DNA of 64,000 bases from Ornithinibacillus sp047228935 (GTDB lineage Bacteria > Bacillota > Bacilli > Bacillales > Amphibacillaceae): positions 434,001 through 498,000 of the forward strand of contig NZ_JBFEGG010000003.1 in assembly GCF_047228935.1 (NCBI RefSeq), in the 5' to 3' direction. Under the pieces are notes generated by a model that did not search any database, was not told where the DNA came from, and saw only the letters and a list, made by a program, of their open reading frames with translations. Shown in pieces: positions 44,879-52,277 of this stretch. The translations under genes and the position numbers were made by a program. Each line of letters opens with the position of its first letter. The first letter of the stretch is position 1.

Positions 44879-45630
44879 GTAATAAAATTAAACAAGAATT
44901 AAATAAAATTATGATTCCGAAAGAGTTAAGTGAGAGAAGCGCACTAGGAATTAATCAAGTGAAAGCAAAGACATTGTATATTATATTTTTTATTATCCTT
45001 TTTATTGTAAGTCTTTATCTTTTTAAATATATGTATAAATTTGTAATTAACTATATTATAACGTGGAGAGATTATTCGATTGATATTTTGATGATATTAT
45101 TTTATCTCATAGTTTTTATACCTTTAACAGCTTTTTTTGCTGAAAAACTTGCTTCATTAGCAGCACGTAAGGGATTAGGAAAGGATAAGAACTTTAAGAT
45201 TTTTATTGTTTCAGTAATTATTATTCCAATTCTTCTATTCTCTTTTTATAATTATAATGATTATAGAGAAAAGAGCTTAAACGAAGTAATTCGTATTAAT
45301 ACCAACAAAGTGGATTACATAATTATTAACGATAAATTGATGTCAGATAATAAAGAGTATGTAGAAGAATTAAATGAATTCTTAAGCCAGTATCGCGTGG
45401 AAAAGATGAAAGATCATGAGTGGAATAGTGATGTTTCAAAGGAAAGAGGCTTTAAACTTACTATTTATTCGAATGATAAACCGTTTATGGCCAATATTTA
45501 TGAAAATCGCTTAAACTATCTTAATAGTGGAGAGTATTATAAAGTGTTAAATGGACCAATCGATATGGAATGGGTAGAAGAAATGTATGAGAAGCTAGAA
45601 AAAATAGAACGTCCTGATAGACCAAAGTAA
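44875..45630 (+). CDS. Membrane anti-sigma factor (cognate of the ECF sigma)
   Basis: 251 residues. The N-terminal cytosolic segment ELNKIMIPKELSERSALGIN resembles the sigma-binding start of RsiV/RsiX-type anti-sigma factors. Three helices follow (about 33-55, 67-92, 108-124), then a 125-residue extracytoplasmic domain (NTNKVDYIIINDKLMSDNKE). That domain matches no sensor I recognise. It starts with TTG or GTG-type codon at 44875 overlapping the sigma stop. Translational coupling supports the pair. Confidence 0.72.
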   Translation: MSNKIKQELNKIMIPKELSERSALGINQVKAKTLYIIFFIILFIVSLYLFKYMYKFVINYIITWRDYSIDILMILFYLIVFIPLTAFFAEKLASLAARKGLGKDKNFKIFIVSVIIIPILLFSFYNYNDYREKSLNEVIRINTNKVDYIIINDKLMSDNKEYVEELNEFLSQYRVEKMKDHEWNSDVSKERGFKLTIYSNDKPFMANIYENRLNYLNSGEYYKVLNGPIDMEWVEEMYEKLEKIERPDRPK

Positions 45631-45651
45631 TAGATTGAGTGGTGGGGGAAA

Positions 45652-46422
45652 ATGGATCAGCATTTAAAAATTAGGATAACCGAATTTATAGGGAAAATTA
45701 AAAGCATTGAGCTCTTAGCTGAACAAGGATGTACTTCTCAAGTACAGAAAGTAATTTCGGAAAAGAATATTTATATTTTAAAAAGTTCATTTAAAGAAAA
45801 GTATAGAGAGTGGTTAAGGAACGAGGCAGCTGTATTGCAAAAGTTATCTTGTCAAACCCATATACTTGTACCAAAATATTACGGATTTATGGAAGAAGCA
45901 GCTAGCAGTCACTTAATTATGTCATTCGAACCAGGTACAACATTAACGACTGCATTAAAAGGGGCTGATAATCTAACAGAAAAGAAGGCGTTAGTTAAAA
46001 GTTTTGGACAAATGTTGCAGACACTTCACGAAGTGGAACTGATAGATACATTCCAATCTCCTAGTGATTGGTTAGCTGGACAATTGGAGAAAGCAAGAGA
46101 ATATTTAGAGATGGGGGAGGCTGAAGGAGATGCAGAGCTTTTAGAAAAACTAAAAGTAACGAAACCTCAACCTGTCAAACAGACTATCATTCATGGTGAT
46201 TGTACAACCGATAATGTACTTGTTGTAGATGGTAAAGTAAAGTTGTTTATCGATGTGGCCGGTATGACTATTGGTGACCCTCGTTATGATGAAGCATTAG
46301 CAATCGGCAGATTTATTGATGATGCAGAGCTAATAAACTCCTTTTATGAAGGATATACACGATATAAGGTCTCAAAGGAAGAGTATACATATTTTGATGA
46401 AGGGTTATATGAGTTTTTTTAA
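45652..46422 (+). CDS. Aminoglycoside-phosphotransferase-family kinase
   Basis: 256 residues, protein-kinase-like APH fold. Brenner motif IIHGDCTTDNVLVVDGKVK (catalytic Asp and Asn) and the metal-binding Asp in LFIDVAGMTIGDPRYDEALA. The N-terminal lobe has Lys in IYILKSS. Many chromosomal members phosphorylate sugars or other metabolites rather than drugs, so resistance should not be assumed. GGTGGGGG before ATG, 22 bases after the anti-sigma gene. Confidence 0.82.
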   Translation: MDQHLKIRITEFIGKIKSIELLAEQGCTSQVQKVISEKNIYILKSSFKEKYREWLRNEAAVLQKLSCQTHILVPKYYGFMEEAASSHLIMSFEPGTTLTTALKGADNLTEKKALVKSFGQMLQTLHEVELIDTFQSPSDWLAGQLEKAREYLEMGEAEGDAELLEKLKVTKPQPVKQTIIHGDCTTDNVLVVDGKVKLFIDVAGMTIGDPRYDEALAIGRFIDDAELINSFYEGYTRYKVSKEEYTYFDEGLYEFF

Positions 46423-46435
46423 TCTAATAGTAAGC

Positions 46436-46469
46436 AGAAAAAGCTTGGAACAGATTTCAAGCTTTTTCT
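46436..46469. terminator. Bidirectional terminator between APH-like and VanZ genes
   Basis: AGAAAAAGCTTG pairs with CAAGCTTTTTCT around a ten-base loop, giving U tracts on both strands. It touches the stop codon of the VanZ gene. Confidence 0.8.
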
Positions 46470-47010
46470 AATGTCTATTATGTGGAAATAGTTTTTTTAT
46501 TACTAATCCAATCAAATAACCAATTAGCACACCTATAGTATTCAACATAAGATCATCTACATCAAAACTTCTAGCAATGACCTCATTGATTGACAAGATT
46601 AATTGCATCACTTCAATAAATAGAGTACTACCAAATCCGATTAGTATCATGGTGAAAAAGGATACCCGTTCCATTAAAATCAATGCAAAAATCCCTATGG
46701 GAACAAAAACCACGACATTGCCAAACAAGTTAATTATTTGTAGCAATGTATCACCTTGAAAATTTATGTACAAATTAATTGTTTTAAATGGAACTAGATT
46801 AATAGAAACATTGTTAGTTAATATTGGAGTAGATGGGTATAGTGTTAAATATAGGATTGTCTCTACATAGGCGATTAATAATATTATCGTTATCTCCCGT
46901 ATGTATTGATCTTTAATAAAATGACGTTTACGATAAATTAACCGTAGAGGCACGTAAATCATTAAAGTAATAGCTATCAGCAAAATGGGAATATCGTTTA
47001 TATATTTCAT
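46468..47010 (-). CDS. VanZ-family membrane protein
   Basis: 180 residues, five helices. VanZ-like pattern: ETILYLTLYPSTP, the ISINLVPFKTI-like INLVPFKTINLY, LFGNVVVFVPIGIFALIL, STLFIEVMQLILS and FDVDDLMLNTIGVLIGYLIG. VanZ of Tn1546 gives low teicoplanin resistance; chromosomal homologues have envelope roles not fully known. AGGAGAGC site before ATG. Convergent with the APH-like gene. Confidence 0.9.
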   Translation of the reverse strand: MKYINDIPILLIAITLMIYVPLRLIYRKRHFIKDQYIREITIILLIAYVETILYLTLYPSTPILTNNVSINLVPFKTINLYINFQGDTLLQIINLFGNVVVFVPIGIFALILMERVSFFTMILIGFGSTLFIEVMQLILSINEVIARSFDVDDLMLNTIGVLIGYLIGLVIKKLFPHNRH

Positions 47011-47096
47011 TAGCTCTCCTTAAAAAATTCATTCATTAAGAATAGTATAGCAGTAATTTTACTCATTTTAATAGATAACCCGAACAATCTTATTAT

Positions 47097-47180
47097 TCAC
47101 GCGAAGTTTTCACAATTTGACACAAAGTTCCATGGTTTTTACCTGAAGTTTTCACAAATTGACCCGAAGTTATCAAAGTT
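47097..47180 (-). repeat. Degenerate tandem repeat of about 21 bp
   Basis: On the minus strand four units in a row resemble GAAAACTTCGGGTCAAATTGT: GATAACTTCGGGTCAATTTGT, GAAAACTTCAGG plus a diverged tail, GAACTTTGTGTCAAATTGT and GAAAACTTCGCGTG. They lie between the VanZ gene and yusI in 264 bp without genes. No dyad or T run is present. A short spurious frame across them was not called. Confidence 0.65.
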
Positions 47181-47274
47181 TTAAATAGAGGTAGCTCTTC
47201 TTCTATCAAATCCATTACCCTTATATTTCCTATTAATTCATGATAAAATATACGTAGAAAAAGGAGGGGTAATG

Positions 47275-47634
47275 ATGGCATTAACTTTTTATTGGTATCC
47301 AAACTGTGGAACTTGTAAAAATGCGAAGAAATGGTTTGATGAGCATAACGTTGAGTATGAAAGCATACATATTGTGGAAGAAACGCCTTCCAAGGAAGAG
47401 CTATTAAAACTTATTGAAAAAAGCGAACTTCCTGCTAAAAAATTCTTTAATACAAGCGGTAAAAAGTATCGCGAATTAAATATAAAAGACAAAATAAAAA
47501 ATGCTACCACGGAAGAAATGGCAGAGATTTTAGCTACTGATGGTATGTTAATTAAACGACCAATTGCAACAGATGGCAAGAGAGTCACCGTTGGTTTTAA
47601 AGAAGATGAGTTCCAAACTATTTGGGTGGATTAA
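47275..47634 (+). CDS. yusI: ArsC/Spx-family protein YusI
   Basis: 119 residues from ATG 47275 (GGAGG at 47263-47267; ATG 47272 is closer than ideal). ArsC-like thioredoxin fold with FYWYPNCGTCKNAKKWFDEH; CGTC matches YusI of B. subtilis. The conserved C-terminal LATDGMLIKRPIATDGKRVT includes the RP of ArsC/Spx. It lies just before gcvH as in B. subtilis. A redox or arsenate reductase role is possible; not shown. Confidence 0.9.
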   Translation: MALTFYWYPNCGTCKNAKKWFDEHNVEYESIHIVEETPSKEELLKLIEKSELPAKKFFNTSGKKYRELNIKDKIKNATTEEMAEILATDGMLIKRPIATDGKRVTVGFKEDEFQTIWVD

Positions 47635-47702
47635 TAAATACTAGCGTAAAAGTATGTTAGGTTGTATAGTTAATGTACAACCAATTATTCGGAGGGATTG
47701 TA

Positions 47703-48086
47703 ATGAGCTTACCAAACGACTTATTATATTCAAAAGAACATGAATGGGTAAAAAAGGAAGGTAACACAGTACGTGTTGGTATAACTGATTTTGCTCAAGA
47801 TGAATTAGGAGATATTGTATTCGTTGAGCTGCCAGAGGTTGGAGATGAAATTAAAGTTGATGAACCATTTGGTAGTGTAGAGTCTGTCAAAACAGTATCT
47901 GAGTTATATGCGCCAATTAGTGGGAAAATTGTCGAAGTGAATACAGAATTAGAAGACAGCCCTGAGCTAGTAAACGAATCTCCATACGAAGGTGCGTGGA
48001 TGATTATTATCGAACCTAGTGATGAGTCTGAACTTGATAATCTATTATCTCCAGAAGCATATAAAGAATTAATTGAGCAAGACTAA
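47703..48086 (+). CDS. gcvH: Glycine cleavage system H protein
   Basis: 127 residues from ATG 47703 after CGGAGGG; the longer frame from 47673 has no site. Lipoyl domain with the modified Lys in FGSVESVKTVSELYAPISG. H protein shuttles the aminomethyl group between the P, T and L proteins and in B. subtilis also relays lipoyl groups to other enzymes. P and T genes are not in the window. A weak hairpin at about 48104-48137 follows. Confidence 0.96.
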   Translation: MSLPNDLLYSKEHEWVKKEGNTVRVGITDFAQDELGDIVFVELPEVGDEIKVDEPFGSVESVKTVSELYAPISGKIVEVNTELEDSPELVNESPYEGAWMIIIEPSDESELDNLLSPEAYKELIEQD

Positions 48087-48203
48087 TTTCATATAAATCA
48101 AATACTGACTTTTTTCCTTTATGGAAAAGAGTCAGTTTCACTTTCAAAGATATCAAGCTCCTGCTATTCTTTCTAGCTTTTTATAATGTGAGGGGGATCT
48201 ATC

Positions 48204-48560
48204 ATGATTTCACAACAATCTGAACGTGTTATCATTGTTGAAGGTTTAACTGACAAAAGGCAACTCGAGAAAGTTATTGATGATCAAATTACGATTATTT
48301 GTACGAATGGAACGTTTGATATAGAAAGATTTGATGAAATGTTAGAAACTTATCAATTGGATGAGAAAGATGTTTATATCTTTGTTGATGAAGATCAATC
48401 CGGAATGAAGCTGCGTAAACGGTTATCGTTAGAGCTACCACATGCAGAGCATATTTACGTAAGTAGTGAGTACCGAGAAGTAGCAGCGACACCAGAACGA
48501 ATTTTGGCAATGCTTTTACTTGGTAAGCATATTGCGGTTCATCCTCATTATTTAGTATAG
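48204..48560 (+). CDS. yusF: Toprim-domain protein YusF
   Basis: 118 residues. Toprim fold with Glu in VIIVEGLTDKRQLEKVI and the DxD-like pair in VYIFVDEDQSGMKLRKRL. Related to ribonuclease M5/primase toprim domains; the B. subtilis YusF role is unknown. GAGGGGG before ATG. Followed after 19 bases by the thioredoxin-like yusE. Confidence 0.88.
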   Translation: MISQQSERVIIVEGLTDKRQLEKVIDDQITIICTNGTFDIERFDEMLETYQLDEKDVYIFVDEDQSGMKLRKRLSLELPHAEHIYVSSEYREVAATPERILAMLLLGKHIAVHPHYLV

Positions 48561-48579
48561 CTTACAAGTAGGTGATGAT

Positions 48580-48897
48580 TTGAGAAAGATTTCTCACGAA
48601 ATACTCGAAGAACACGAATTTTTACTTTACATTTATACTCCATTTTGTGGTACATGTCATGTAGCGAGAACAATGCTAGATAAAATAGAATCGGTACATA
48701 ATGAGACTATTTTCTATGAAATGAATGCTTCTCTTTTTCCTGATTTTATGCAAGAAAATAAAATAGAGAGTGTTCCCTGTCTGGTTATAAAAAAGGAAAA
48801 TGAATTGAAAGAAAAAATATACGCATTCAAGTCAATTGCGAATATTTATAGCTATCTTTTAAAATATGAACCTGGGTTATTTTACGATAAAAAATAA
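48580..48897 (+). CDS. yusE: Thioredoxin-like protein YusE
   Basis: 105 residues from TTG 48580 after AGGTGATG. Active site is FCGTC in YTPFCGTCHVARTMLDK (residue 24-28), then the cis-Pro loop IESVPCLVIKKEN. A cytosolic thioredoxin without signal sequence. Same place as yusE of B. subtilis, between yusF and the met operon. Partner unknown. Confidence 0.88.
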   Translation: MRKISHEILEEHEFLLYIYTPFCGTCHVARTMLDKIESVHNETIFYEMNASLFPDFMQENKIESVPCLVIKKENELKEKIYAFKSIANIYSYLLKYEPGLFYDKK

Positions 48898-48916
48898 AAA
48901 AATATAGTTTTTTATG

Positions 48917-48945
48917 TTGACACATTTCTGTACTGGTGATATAGT
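48917..48945 (+). promoter_or_regulatory. SigA promoter of the met operon
   Basis: TTGACA at 48917-48922 and TATAGT at 48940-48945 with a 17-base spacer. It lies 34 bases before the S-box aptamer. It overlaps nothing else, 20 bases after yusE. Confidence 0.85.
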
Positions 48946-48978
48946 AATTTCTATCGGAAAAATGAATGATAAATTTAT

Positions 48979-49157
48979 CTCTTATCCAGAGCGGTGGAGG
49001 GAAAGGCCCTACGAAACCGCGGCAACCTTCAAACTTCGTGTTTGAAAAAGGTGCCAAGTCCTACAAAGCATCATGCTTTGAAAGATGAGAGAACGTTAGG
49101 ATTTAATATTGCTTAATATTACGTCTTTCTGTTCTCTTGCAGAAAGGCGTTTTTTAT
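48979..49157 (+). ncRNA. SAM-I (S-box) riboswitch with terminator
   Basis: All S-box landmarks are present: CTCTTATCCAGAGCGGTGGA at 48979, GGCCCTACGAAACCGCGGCA, CAAGTCCTACAAAGCA and closing GATGAGAG at 49085-49092. The terminator ACGTCTTTCTG/CAGAAAGGCGT (49121-49150) with T6 follows. When SAM is high, transcription stops before metN. Confidence 0.96.
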
Positions 49158-49194
49158 TTGTTTTTGCACATTATAAAAAGAGGAGGGATATTGC

Positions 49195-50217
49195 ATGATA
49201 TCAATAAAGGATTTAACAAAAATATTTCGCTTCGATCAGAAAGAAATAACAGCAGTAGATAAATTAAACTTAACAATTGAAGATGGAGAAATATTTGGTG
49301 TTATAGGATATAGTGGTGCGGGAAAAAGTACATTCATACGTTTATTGAATCGATTAGAAGAGCCTACTTCAGGAAAGGTCGCGATACAGAATAAAGATAT
49401 TACTGCGATGAATAAGAAGGAGCTTCGAATAGCAAGACAGGATATTGGGATGATATTCCAACATTTTAACTTGCTTTGGTCTCGAACAGTCAGTGAAAAT
49501 ATCGCATTTCCTCTTGAAATTGCAGGGGTACCTGCTAATGAAAGAGAAGTACGAGTTAAAGAACTGATCGAACTAGTTGGTTTAAATGGAAGGGAAAGTG
49601 CCTATCCGGCTCAACTAAGTGGTGGTCAGAAACAAAGAGTAGGAATTGCTAGAGCTCTTGCTAACAATCCGAAAGTGTTACTATGTGATGAGGCTACGTC
49701 TGCTTTGGATCCAGAAACAACCGATTCCATATTGGATTTACTAGTTGATATCAACGAACGTTTAAAATTAACAATTATTTTAATTACACATGAAATGCAT
49801 GTAATTAAAAAAATCTGTAATCGAGTTGCTGTTATGGAAAATGGGAAAATTGTGGAACAAGGTGATGTAATAGATGTTTTCTTAAAACCAAAACAACCTG
49901 TTACAAAGAAATTTGTAGAGCAGGTTATGGGGGACCCGGATGGTGATTTTGATCAGCTCTTAAAGGTTTATCCAGGTGGAGAAGTGGTCAAGTTACACTT
50001 CGTCGGGGAGTCCGCTAACCAAGCATTAATTAGCAAATTATCAAAGGCGTTTGACGTTGAAGTGAATATCCTTCAAGGGAAAATAACACAAACGAAGCTT
50101 GGTGCATATGGAACAATCGTCGTCCAACTTATTGGAAGCGAAAATGAGATTAAAAGTACCCTTCAATATATTGCCGAAAAAACCTCGGTAGAAGCGGAGG
50201 TTTTAACAAATGCTTAA
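49195..50217 (+). CDS. metN: Methionine ABC transporter ATP-binding protein MetN
   Basis: 340 residues. Walker A GYSGAGKSTFIR, signature LSGGQKQRVGIARAL, Walker B VLLCDEATSALD, H-loop ITHEM. The C-terminal NIL/ACT domain (about 260-340) senses methionine. GGAGGG before ATG. Overlaps metP by eight bases. S-box control confirms methionine import. Confidence 0.96.
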   Translation: MISIKDLTKIFRFDQKEITAVDKLNLTIEDGEIFGVIGYSGAGKSTFIRLLNRLEEPTSGKVAIQNKDITAMNKKELRIARQDIGMIFQHFNLLWSRTVSENIAFPLEIAGVPANEREVRVKELIELVGLNGRESAYPAQLSGGQKQRVGIARALANNPKVLLCDEATSALDPETTDSILDLLVDINERLKLTIILITHEMHVIKKICNRVAVMENGKIVEQGDVIDVFLKPKQPVTKKFVEQVMGDPDGDFDQLLKVYPGGEVVKLHFVGESANQALISKLSKAFDVEVNILQGKITQTKLGAYGTIVVQLIGSENEIKSTLQYIAEKTSVEAEVLTNA

Positions 50218-50878
50218 TGAATTATTTCCTAATGTTGTGATAGAAGATTTACTTGTAGCAACGGGAGAGACTTTTTATATGACACTACTTGCGTTAGTAG
50301 GAACAGTCATTATTGGAGTATTGCTAGGACTTTTACTTTACTTAACATCTAATGGTGGTCTTTGGGAAAATAAAATATTGAACTTTATCGTAGCAACTAT
50401 CGTGAATGTTTTTCGTGCGATTCCTTTCATTATATTAATTCTACTTTTAATTCCTTTTACGAATTTCTTGATAGGAACGATAAGAGGTCCAAACGCTGCA
50501 CTACCTGCATTAATAGTTGGTTCTGCGCCATTTTATGCAAGATTAGTTGAAATAGGTTTACGTGAAGTAAACAAAGGAGTAGTAGAGGCTGCCGAATCCA
50601 TGGGTGCCAAAACGAAAACGATTATTTTTAAAGTGTTACTTCCAGAATCCATGCCTGCATTAGTTTCTGGCATAACCGTAACAGCCATTGCATTAATTGG
50701 GTATACAGCAGTTGCTGGTGTTATTGGAGCAGGCGGTCTAGGAGATTTTGCTTACTACCACGGATTTGTACGACGAGACTTTGATGTCGTGTTTGTATGT
50801 ACGGTATTAATTATTATTATTGTGTTCATATTCCAATTCATTGGTGATTTTATTACTAATAAATTGGATAAAAGATAA
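50210..50878 (+). CDS. metP: Methionine ABC transporter permease MetP (MetI)
   Basis: 222 residues, five helices. GETFYMTLLALVGTVIIGVL start and the EAA loop VEAAESMGAKTKTIIFKVLL followed by P. NVFRAIPFIILILLLIP is typical of the MetI family. Second gene of metNPQ. Confidence 0.95.
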   Translation: MLNELFPNVVIEDLLVATGETFYMTLLALVGTVIIGVLLGLLLYLTSNGGLWENKILNFIVATIVNVFRAIPFIILILLLIPFTNFLIGTIRGPNAALPALIVGSAPFYARLVEIGLREVNKGVVEAAESMGAKTKTIIFKVLLPESMPALVSGITVTAIALIGYTAVAGVIGAGGLGDFAYYHGFVRRDFDVVFVCTVLIIIIVFIFQFIGDFITNKLDKR

Positions 50879-50906
50879 AAATAAAAAACAAAAGGGAGAT
50901 TACAAA

Positions 50907-51722
50907 ATGAAGAAATTATTATTTGTTTTATCTATTTTACTTATTGCGTTATTAGCTGCTTGTGGAAATGATGAGGATGTTATTAAAATTGGTGCGACAA
51001 GTACACCGCATGCCGAAGTGCTAGAAAAAGCTAAGCCAATATTGGAAGAAGAAGGTATAAAAATAGAAATTGAAGAGTATTCCGATTATAACCTATTGAA
51101 TGTTGATTTAAATGAAGGAACTATTGATGCTAACTATTTTCAACATATTCCGTTTTTTGAAAATGATATAAATGACCCAGAAAAAGGATATGATCTTGTT
51201 AATTTAGGTGGTATTCATATCGAGCCAATGGGAGTGTACTCAAAAAATATTGCAAGTTTAGATGAAATTCCAGAAGGAACTGAGGTTATTATTAGCCGAA
51301 ATGATCCAGACCATTATCGCATTCTTCAATTATTTGAAGCACAAGGATTAATTAAAATTTCAGATGATGTTGACACAGCTCATCCTAGCCAAGATGATAT
51401 TATTGAAAACCCATTAAATCTACAGTTCTTATTTGGAGAAGTGAACGCAGAATTTTTAATTGAAGCGTATAATAATGAGCAAGATGCATTAGTAGCGATT
51501 AATACAAACTATGCAATAGAAGCAGGATTATCGCCTTTAGAGGATGCATTATTTATTGAAGGTGAAGAATCTGATTATGTAAATATTATTGCTGCACGTG
51601 CAGAAGATAAAGAAAATGAAGATTTAAAGAGACTAGTTGAAGTATTACAGTCTGAAGAAATTCAAGACTTTATTGTTGAAAATTATAATGGTGCAGTAGT
51701 GCCTGTAGGTGGTAATAACTAA
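50907..51722 (+). CDS. metQ: Methionine-binding lipoprotein MetQ
   Basis: 271 residues from ATG 50907 after AAAGGGAG; the frame from 50820 overlaps metP and has no site. Lipobox LLAAC with acyl Cys near 18. NlpA/MetQ fold: IKIGATSTPHAEVLEKAKP, YNLLNVDLNEGTIDANYFQH, NLGGIHIEPMGVYS, VAINTNYAIEAGL. Binds methionine outside and delivers it to MetP. In B. subtilis the next genes are suf; here seven kilobases are inserted. Confidence 0.95.
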   Translation: MKKLLFVLSILLIALLAACGNDEDVIKIGATSTPHAEVLEKAKPILEEEGIKIEIEEYSDYNLLNVDLNEGTIDANYFQHIPFFENDINDPEKGYDLVNLGGIHIEPMGVYSKNIASLDEIPEGTEVIISRNDPDHYRILQLFEAQGLIKISDDVDTAHPSQDDIIENPLNLQFLFGEVNAEFLIEAYNNEQDALVAINTNYAIEAGLSPLEDALFIEGEESDYVNIIAARAEDKENEDLKRLVEVLQSEEIQDFIVENYNGAVVPVGGNN

Positions 51723-51730
51723 TTTTGAGT

Positions 51731-51776
51731 AAGGCCAATAAATGTTTATACATTTATTGGCTTCATTTATTTTTTC
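51731..51776 (+). terminator. Terminator after metQ
   Basis: GCCAATAAATG pairs with CATTTATTGGC around TTTATA, followed by TTCATTTATTTTTTC. Confidence 0.85.
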
Positions 51777-51795
51777 TTTGATATGTGTAGAAATA

Positions 51796-51833
51796 AAAAG
51801 ACCAATTCCCAATTGGAAATTTGGTCATTTACC
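51796..51833 (-). terminator. Terminator of the blaR1-blaI transcript
   Basis: On the minus strand GACCAAATTTCC pairs with GGGAATTGGTC and runs into TTTTTATTTC. It ends the leftward regulator genes. Confidence 0.75.
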
Positions 51834-51846
51834 TAGAAGTATCTTT

Positions 51847-52242
51847 TCATTGCTTAGATGACTGCTTCTTTTCCTTTTTATCTAACATACTTCTCAATTC
51901 GTTAATTTCCTCTTCTGTTAAGGAATCCTCTTTAATGAATTGGACCAACATGGATTTTAGTGTGCCTCCATAGATTCTTTTAATAAAAGATTGAGCTTCT
52001 GCTCGTTGGCATTCATCTTGTGAATAGAGCGGATAAAAAGTATATATTTTTTGGTCTTTATTTACACCGACAACCTTTTTATGGACGAGACGATCTAACA
52101 GTGTACGAATTGTTTTAGGCTTCCAATCGGTTTGATCCTGTAAAGATAAAATAACTTCATTTGCTGTTTGAGGACTATTTTTCCAAAGTGTAAGCATTAC
52201 TTCCCATTCCGCTTCAGAGATACTTGGTACATTATTTGACAT
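51847..52242 (-). CDS. blaI: BlaI/MecI-family repressor
   Basis: 131 residues from ATG 52242 (AAGGAGGAG site; the longer reading has none). Winged helix at about 5-75: ISEAEWEVMLTLWKNSPQTA, WKPKTIRTLLDRLVHKKVVG. The C-terminal dimer part has AEAQSFIKRIYGGTLKSMLV. In S. aureus BlaI the induced cleavage is between Asn and Phe at the matching place; here the pair is Ser-Phe. Represses the divergent PBP genes and the regulators. 35 bases after blaR1. Confidence 0.92.
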   Translation of the reverse strand: MSNNVPSISEAEWEVMLTLWKNSPQTANEVILSLQDQTDWKPKTIRTLLDRLVHKKVVGVNKDQKIYTFYPLYSQDECQRAEAQSFIKRIYGGTLKSMLVQFIKEDSLTEEEINELRSMLDKKEKKQSSKQ

Positions 52243-52277
52243 ATATAATCTCCTCCTTATAGAGCTTTGCAACTGTC

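Noticed and set aside
45652..46422. Call of an aminoglycoside resistance gene
   Set aside because: Only the general kinase motifs are present, and chromosomal APH-like kinases often act on metabolites.
47093..47302. Leftward 69-codon frame over the 21-bp repeats
   Set aside because: It follows the repeat periodicity, starts inside yusI and has no ribosome site.
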